Source of the DNA: an uncultured Lachnospiraceae bacterium
GTDB taxonomy: Bacteria; Bacillota_A; Clostridia; Lachnospirales; Lachnospiraceae
DNA: 5,720 nucleotides
Reading direction: 5' to 3'
Assembly (NCBI GenBank): GCA_947177885.1
Contig: CAMWWF010000208.1
Location: forward strand, 1 to 5,720
Part shown: positions 5,432-5,720 of the stretch, piece by piece
How the letters are laid out: the number at the start of each line of letters is the position of its first letter
How positions within the stretch are numbered: the stretch's first letter is position 1
Position numbers and translations under genes: made by a program
Notes under the pieces: generated by a model
What the model saw: the letters and a program-made list of their open reading frames with translations, nothing else
Databases searched by the model: none
Told to the model about the DNA's origin: nothing

Positions 5432-5720
5432 GCAGCTTATATTTTCCTTTTGCCAATCCCAACAAAGCTAAATCGGAATACGCACAATACCTGTACTCTA
5501 ACGCAAATGCCATGATGTATGGATGTGGAGTGCTTTGGCTGATCCCAGCTGCAGCGAAACAGCTTACATATGGGATATTCTGCTGTGTCCCGATCTGGCT
5601 GATCCCAGCTGCAGCGAAACAGCTTACATACGGAATATTCTGTTGTGTCCCGGTCTGGCTGATCTCAGCTGCAGCGAAACAGCTTACATACGGAATATTC
5701 TGTTGTGTCCCGGTCTGGCT
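5406..5720 (-). CDS. Open frame through the 60-bp repeats, 5' partial, coding doubtful
   Basis: The minus strand is open in one frame from the right edge to the TAA at 5408-5406 (104 codons in the window). It reads a 20-residue repeat of the form SQTGTQQNIPYVSCFAAAGI three times, then STPHPYIMAFALEYRYC and a tail ending YKLLDFQILLS. Its real start would lie beyond the window; an internal ATG at 5513 would give 35 residues. No domain, signal peptide or ribosome site supports translation, and the opposite strand is also open in one frame (ATG at 5512 to the edge, MMYGCGVLWLIPAAAKQLTY and so on). Repeat variation is equally mild in both frames, so strand and coding status are undecided. Confidence 0.25.
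   Translation of the reverse strand, partial: SQTGTQQNIPYVSCFAAAEISQTGTQQNIPYVSCFAAAGISQIGTQQNIPYVSCFAAAGISQSTPHPYIMAFALEYRYCAYSDLALLGLAKGKYKLLDFQILLS
5536..5720. repeat. 60-bp tandem repeat array, three copies in the window
   Basis: Exact 60-base period: copies at 5541-5600, 5601-5660 and 5661-5720, with a few matching bases before the first; the array continues beyond the window. Copy 2 differs from copy 1 at four positions and from copy 3 at one. Each copy contains AGCTG (8 bases) CAGCT, which can form a small hairpin, and the palindrome GCTGCAGC. The leftmost copy is the most divergent, as expected at the edge of an array that expands by slippage or unequal exchange. Confidence 0.95.

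Noticed and set aside
5536..5720. CRISPR array
   Set aside because: The 60-base units are contiguous and near identical throughout, with no alternation of short repeats and unique spacers, and no cas gene is visible.

Overview
The window looks like chromosomal DNA from a gut-type Clostridia, most likely Lachnospiraceae. This is inferred from moderate GC, strong AGGAGG-type ribosome sites, an LplB/LplC-style sugar ABC transporter, a DUF6070-like lipoprotein, a clostridial GNAT acetyltransferase and small structured intergenic repeats. No database was searched; family names rest on recognition of motifs.

Left part (1-932). The plus strand carries the 3' part of a sugar phosphate isomerase/epimerase (TIM barrel), cut by the window edge. 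It ends at a hairpin that may be a terminator. Convergent to it, on the minus strand, lies the wreck of a carbohydrate ABC transporter operon (930-2461). Pieces of permease 1, permease 2, a solute-binding lipoprotein and an unidentified C-terminal tail follow each other in the expected operon order. At least four abrupt joins each change the reading frame. I read this as an operon collapsed by serial deletions; a mis-assembly is the main alternative. No piece can give a working transporter.

Middle (2462-3110). No convincing gene. It holds the ribosome site and a weak promoter for the former operon, a 12-bp perfect palindrome, two tandem copies of an element that folds into three consecutive hairpins, a strong minus-strand terminator and a doubtful 20-codon ORF.

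Right part (3111-5227, minus strand). A probable transcription unit: a DUF6070-like lipoprotein, then a degraded gene whose relics include a 2H-phosphoesterase-like segment, then an intact GNAT acetyltransferase whose ATG overlaps the stop of the relic frame (ATGA). The terminator at 2897-2920 would end this unit, and a sigma-A-like promoter at 5403-5431 could begin it.

Right edge (5406-5720). A 60-bp tandem repeat of about three copies runs off the window. The repeat and its flank are open in one frame on each strand, so it may be coding or may be a minisatellite. I see no tRNA, rRNA, CRISPR array, transposase or complete mobile element, and no clear new defence or metabolic system. The items most worth follow-up are the collapsed transporter operon, the three-hairpin element and the 60-bp array.
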